DNA from: Hymenobacter ginkgonis
GTDB taxonomy: Bacteria; Bacteroidota; Bacteroidia; Cytophagales; Hymenobacteraceae
Direction of reading: 5' to 3'
NCBI RefSeq assembly: GCF_009755225.1
Contig: NZ_WQKZ01000003.1
Span: 930,001-994,000, forward strand
Length of the DNA: 64,000 nt
A program made the translations under genes and the position numbers. A model generated the notes under the pieces. That model made no database searches. It was not told the origin of the DNA and saw only the letters and a list, made by a program, of their open reading frames with translations. Shown piece after piece: positions 61,222-64,000 of the stretch (the first letter of the stretch is position 1; each line of letters opens with the position of its first letter).

Positions 61222-63273
61222 ATGGCTAACGAACGCTATACCAAACTCGTCGTCCGCGTCTCCTGGGATATTATTTCCAGCATCCGCGGTGACCAGACTC
61301 AGCAGGTGCAGTTCAAGCTCGGGGGCGTGTGGGAAACCTACCGCCGCGGGGGCAACGCCGACGAGTACGTGGTGCCCGACCCCACGGACTACCCCGACCG
61401 CACGGAGGGCTACCGCCTCTATTTAATGGAGGGCGTCGCTAACCTGCTCAAGCTGGTGCGCCAAACCATCGCCCGCCGCGGCCTGGCCTACCAGGTGACC
61501 GGCCCCTATAACTACGTAGGTGACCCTAACCTGGGCAACAGCGTCGACTTCGACATCGTGGCCAGCCAGTACCTGGGCGCCGAGTCCGACCTCAACTTTC
61601 GGGCTTCCACCTCGCAGGTGCCCTCGGGCTGGACGATTCTGAGCCAGGTCAACGGCGTGCGCCCGGTCTTCGTCGACTACGACGTCACGCCCGCCCTGGT
61701 CTACGGCTCGGCCACCGGCGCCATTACCCTGCGGCCCAGCAACGGCACGGTAGGTATTTATACGTACTCCTGGGCCGACCAGGCCCCAACGCCCGGCATC
61801 GAGCGCCGCACCCAGCTCGTCGGGCCGGCCACCTACACCGTGCTGGTTACCGACGCGAGTGGCGCCACCACGACGGTGCCCATTCGCGTCGGCTCTGACC
61901 CGCGCCTGGAAGTCACTACGATCACTACCGACTCCGACATTACCCTGCTCGTGCGCGGGGGCGTCGGTCCCTACACCTACTTGTGGGCGGACGGTAAAAC
62001 GACCGCTAACCGCACCGGCTTAAAGGCGGGTAAGTACTACTGCACCATTACCGATAGCCACGGTGCGACCGTGGAAGTGGAGGTCAACCTAGTGCCCAAC
62101 CGCTTCTACTGGAGCCGCAACCCCATCCTGCTGGCGCTCGATGCCGGCGAGGCCTACCGCCTGGACCCCACCACCAAGCCTAACCTGACCTTTTTGGTCG
62201 ACGTGTTCCTGGAGCTGGAGTACCTGAGCGGCGACTTCGTGCAGATCGGCACCTCGCTGGAGCAGCCCGCTGACCGCCAGGGGCGCACCACGTTTCAGGT
62301 CGAAGGCCTGCTCGATGCCTTTCTGGAGTGGCACGTGCCGCAGGTGGGCGCCAGCACGCCCGAGCTGGCCGGCCCGCTGTTCCGGCGCTTCTATTTGCAG
62401 CACGCCGAGCAGTTTGGCCAGGAGCCGGTGCGCGGGGCCACGACGACGCTGGAGCACAAATACGTCGTGCGCGGGGGCCTCAACTTCTACGAGTCGCAGG
62501 CCCTGACTTGGTTCCAGAGCTACCAGCCCGCGCAGCTGCCCTTTCTCACCTGGGAACCCAACGCCAAATACGTGCTGGCCGACCAGCCGGAGTACTTGTA
62601 TTACATGGTGCTGGGCGCGCCGGGCAACTTCCGCACGATGGTGCGCGTGGGCTTCAGCGACCACACCAGCCAGGTTTTCATCCGCCAGGGCGCCGATGAC
62701 GTGCGCAACTACGAGGTGTACTGCCTGCCGGTGAGCTACCAGGCCCTGGAGCTGGCCAGCCTCGTGACGGCTACCCAGCAGGTAGTCTGGTGGGAGGTCT
62801 ACGTCACGACCGACGACCAGGCCACGGTGCTGAGCGAAACCCGGCGCTTTTACCTCAACGCTCGGCGCTTCCCGCACCGGCGCTACCTACTGTTTGCCAC
62901 GAGCCTGGGGGGCATGGCCACCTATGCGGCGCTGGGCGAAACACAGCTCGACGTGGAGGTCAAGGGCGACGAGACGGCCCTGAGCCTGGGGCCGAGCTAC
63001 GACGTGCTGGCCGGCGACGTGGCCGTCAACGAGCGCACGCTGCGCCCCGTCGTCAAGCTGGCGGCCGGCCCGCGCAGCCAGGGCCAGCTGGTGGCCTCGC
63101 AGGACCTGCTGCTGAGTCGGCGCGTGCTGCTGCTGCACGAGCGGGGCCAGCGCTGGCTGCCGGGCTTCATCAAAACCAAAACCGTGACCCTGCTCGATGA
63201 GAGCAAGCAGGTGCCCACTCAGGAAGTGGAGTTCTACCTCACCACCGAACGCTTTCACACTCCTTCCTTATGA
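61222..63273 (+). CDS. Large tail protein with two SprB-like repeats
   Basis: This 683-residue protein has an N-terminal domain (1-160) starting MANERYTKLVVRVSWD. Two tandem immunoglobulin-like repeats follow at about 163-222 and 238-290, with the SprB-repeat signature I-T-L..(G)..YTY-W-A-D...G-Y-TV-T-DA.GA (for example ITLLVRGGVGPYTYLWADG and DASGATTTVPI). The C-terminal 390 residues are beta-rich, with Arg/Gln patches. SprB repeats are known from gliding adhesins of Bacteroidota; here they would lie in the virion tail. It overlaps the next gene by 4 bases. Confidence 0.65.
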   Translation: MANERYTKLVVRVSWDIISSIRGDQTQQVQFKLGGVWETYRRGGNADEYVVPDPTDYPDRTEGYRLYLMEGVANLLKLVRQTIARRGLAYQVTGPYNYVGDPNLGNSVDFDIVASQYLGAESDLNFRASTSQVPSGWTILSQVNGVRPVFVDYDVTPALVYGSATGAITLRPSNGTVGIYTYSWADQAPTPGIERRTQLVGPATYTVLVTDASGATTTVPIRVGSDPRLEVTTITTDSDITLLVRGGVGPYTYLWADGKTTANRTGLKAGKYYCTITDSHGATVEVEVNLVPNRFYWSRNPILLALDAGEAYRLDPTTKPNLTFLVDVFLELEYLSGDFVQIGTSLEQPADRQGRTTFQVEGLLDAFLEWHVPQVGASTPELAGPLFRRFYLQHAEQFGQEPVRGATTTLEHKYVVRGGLNFYESQALTWFQSYQPAQLPFLTWEPNAKYVLADQPEYLYYMVLGAPGNFRTMVRVGFSDHTSQVFIRQGADDVRNYEVYCLPVSYQALELASLVTATQQVVWWEVYVTTDDQATVLSETRRFYLNARRFPHRRYLLFATSLGGMATYAALGETQLDVEVKGDETALSLGPSYDVLAGDVAVNERTLRPVVKLAAGPRSQGQLVASQDLLLSRRVLLLHERGQRWLPGFIKTKTVTLLDESKQVPTQEVEFYLTTERFHTPSL

Positions 63274-64000
63274 TTGGCTTTCAAGTCGATGCCGGCGCCT
63301 TGGAGCTGGCCGAGGGCACGATTTCGATGGAAATCAGCAGCCCCTATTTCTCGCTCGATTCGGTGCCCGGCACCATCACCTACCCCTTCGGCCTGCCGCG
63401 CTCGCCGGCCAACCAGGTGCGCCTCAACTTCCCCGAGGTGCGGGCCGACCAGGGCGAGAAAATCGCGCCTCTGCCCACCCAGCTCTTCATCGACGGCGTG
63501 CTGCGCTGGGTCGGCGCCCTGGTGTATTTGGACTACGACGAGGAAAAGCAGCTCTACGCGTACAACTTCGTGGCCGACGCGGCCGACCTGGCCAGCCGCA
63601 TCGACGGCGTCTCGCTCCGGAGCCTGGACCTGGGCACGGTGCCGCTGGAGCTGGTGCCCGATGCGCCCGACTACGCGCTGCCCTGCCTGCGCAACTCGTT
63701 GTTTTATGACCAGGACAAGGTGGCGGCCTACTGCCACGTGGTGAATTACTACCGCGGGGGCTACCAGCTGGCGCCGGGCGGCAAGCGCTCGCCCATCGTG
63801 CCGTTTCTGCGCCTGATTCCGCTGCTGCGCCGCGTGCTGGCGGCGATGGACTACGCCCTGAGCGGCCCCTGGCTGGACGAGGTGGAGGCCCAACAGCTCA
63901 TCATCTACTCCGACCGCGCGGCCGAGGATGCCACCGGCAACGTGCTAACCGAGTTCCCGCTCAACCGCCACGTGCCGGATATGCAGCTGGGCGACGTGCT
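63270..64000 (+). CDS. Tail protein, partial at right edge
   Basis: The frame is open from ATG 63270 (overlapping the preceding TGA as ATGA) to the window edge, giving at least 243 residues. The opening MIGFQVDAGALELAEGTISME and segments SLDSVPGTITYPFGLPRSPAN and LYAYNFVADAADLASRIDG suggest a beta-rich baseplate or tail-tip protein. The family cannot be named from the visible part. Confidence 0.6.
   Translation, partial: MIGFQVDAGALELAEGTISMEISSPYFSLDSVPGTITYPFGLPRSPANQVRLNFPEVRADQGEKIAPLPTQLFIDGVLRWVGALVYLDYDEEKQLYAYNFVADAADLASRIDGVSLRSLDLGTVPLELVPDAPDYALPCLRNSLFYDQDKVAAYCHVVNYYRGGYQLAPGGKRSPIVPFLRLIPLLRRVLAAMDYALSGPWLDEVEAQQLIIYSDRAAEDATGNVLTEFPLNRHVPDMQLGDV

Larger units (their letters stand above)
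29537..64000. mobile_element. Integrated tailed-phage genome (prophage), right end beyond the window
   Basis: From the integrase onward every recognisable gene is phage-type: integrase, CI-like repressor with divergent early promoter, replication genes, S49 prohead protease, capsid, terminase, portal, lysis and tail genes. The chromosomal octamer CTACCCCC almost disappears from this point. The left boundary lies between the glnN terminator and the integrase stop; no duplicated att core can be identified without the other end. All structural modules seem present and intact in the visible part, so it may be an active prophage. Confidence 0.9.

Overview
The window reads as about 29.5 kb of chromosome from a GC-rich Bacteroidota, most likely a Hymenobacter-like member of the Cytophagales, followed by at least 34.5 kb of an integrated tailed phage that runs off the right edge. 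The lineage call rests on the T9SS regulator PorX, a type III glutamine synthetase, several promoters matching the Bacteroidota -7 consensus TAnnTTTG, no clear Shine-Dalgarno dependence, and an unusual density of the octamer CTACCCCC/GGGGGTAG in the chromosomal part.

Chromosome (1-29.5 kb). In order: the N-terminal part of a GH2 glycosidase, a geranylgeranyl-reductase-type flavoprotein, an M20 peptidase, an ankyrin-repeat protein, an SDR oxidoreductase, a DUF1304 membrane protein, a GerW/YtfJ-like protein, both subunits of methylmalonyl-CoA mutase, a beta-barrel outer-membrane protein, a 5'-nucleotidase split into two secreted proteins, dnaA, a DoxX-like membrane protein, an HD phosphohydrolase, porX, a secreted Bacteroidota-specific protein, a MacB/FtsX-type permease, an XRE regulator with a perfect palindromic operator, mtaB, a GT9 glycosyltransferase, an LtaS-type phosphoglycerol transferase or sulfatase, and glnN. 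Convergent genes are separated by strong hairpins or, at 18.85 kb, by a 115-bp MITE-like palindrome.

Prophage left arm (29.5-37.3 kb). A tyrosine integrase sits just after the glnN terminator. It is followed by a 6-kb AT-rich cargo block clearly unlike its surroundings: a PHP phosphoesterase fused to an SMC/RloC-like ATPase (TrlF-type), two small genes, a frameshifted MtlR-like gene and a DUF4365 nuclease-like gene. Next come a CI-type repressor and a divergent early promoter overlapped by repeated operators. The block is a strong candidate for a phage-borne defence cargo.

Early and replication region (37.3-43.7 kb). It holds small GC-rich genes of unknown role, an HTH protein, a multi-hairpin leader ending in a terminator, a probable winged-helix replication protein, and a second replication-type protein. 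The 3' end of that second gene carries four iteron-like repeats spaced exactly 21 bp apart.

Late region (43.7-64 kb). Transcription appears divided into units by five copies of a terminator plus phage-specific promoter cassette. The units are: (A) S49 prohead protease with a nested scaffold, major capsid protein and small structural genes; (B) an unknown protein and the small and large terminase subunits; (C) portal, DUF6712 connector, membrane and lysis genes including a candidate unimolecular spanin; (D) a single DUF2829 gene, the family of the anti-defence protein Tad2; (E) tail genes, including one with SprB-like repeats. Tail-fibre genes, one with a glycine-rich domain, precede unit A. 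The order protease-scaffold-capsid before terminase-portal is rotated relative to the usual HK97-type layout.

All function calls are from reading sequence and motifs. No database search was run.
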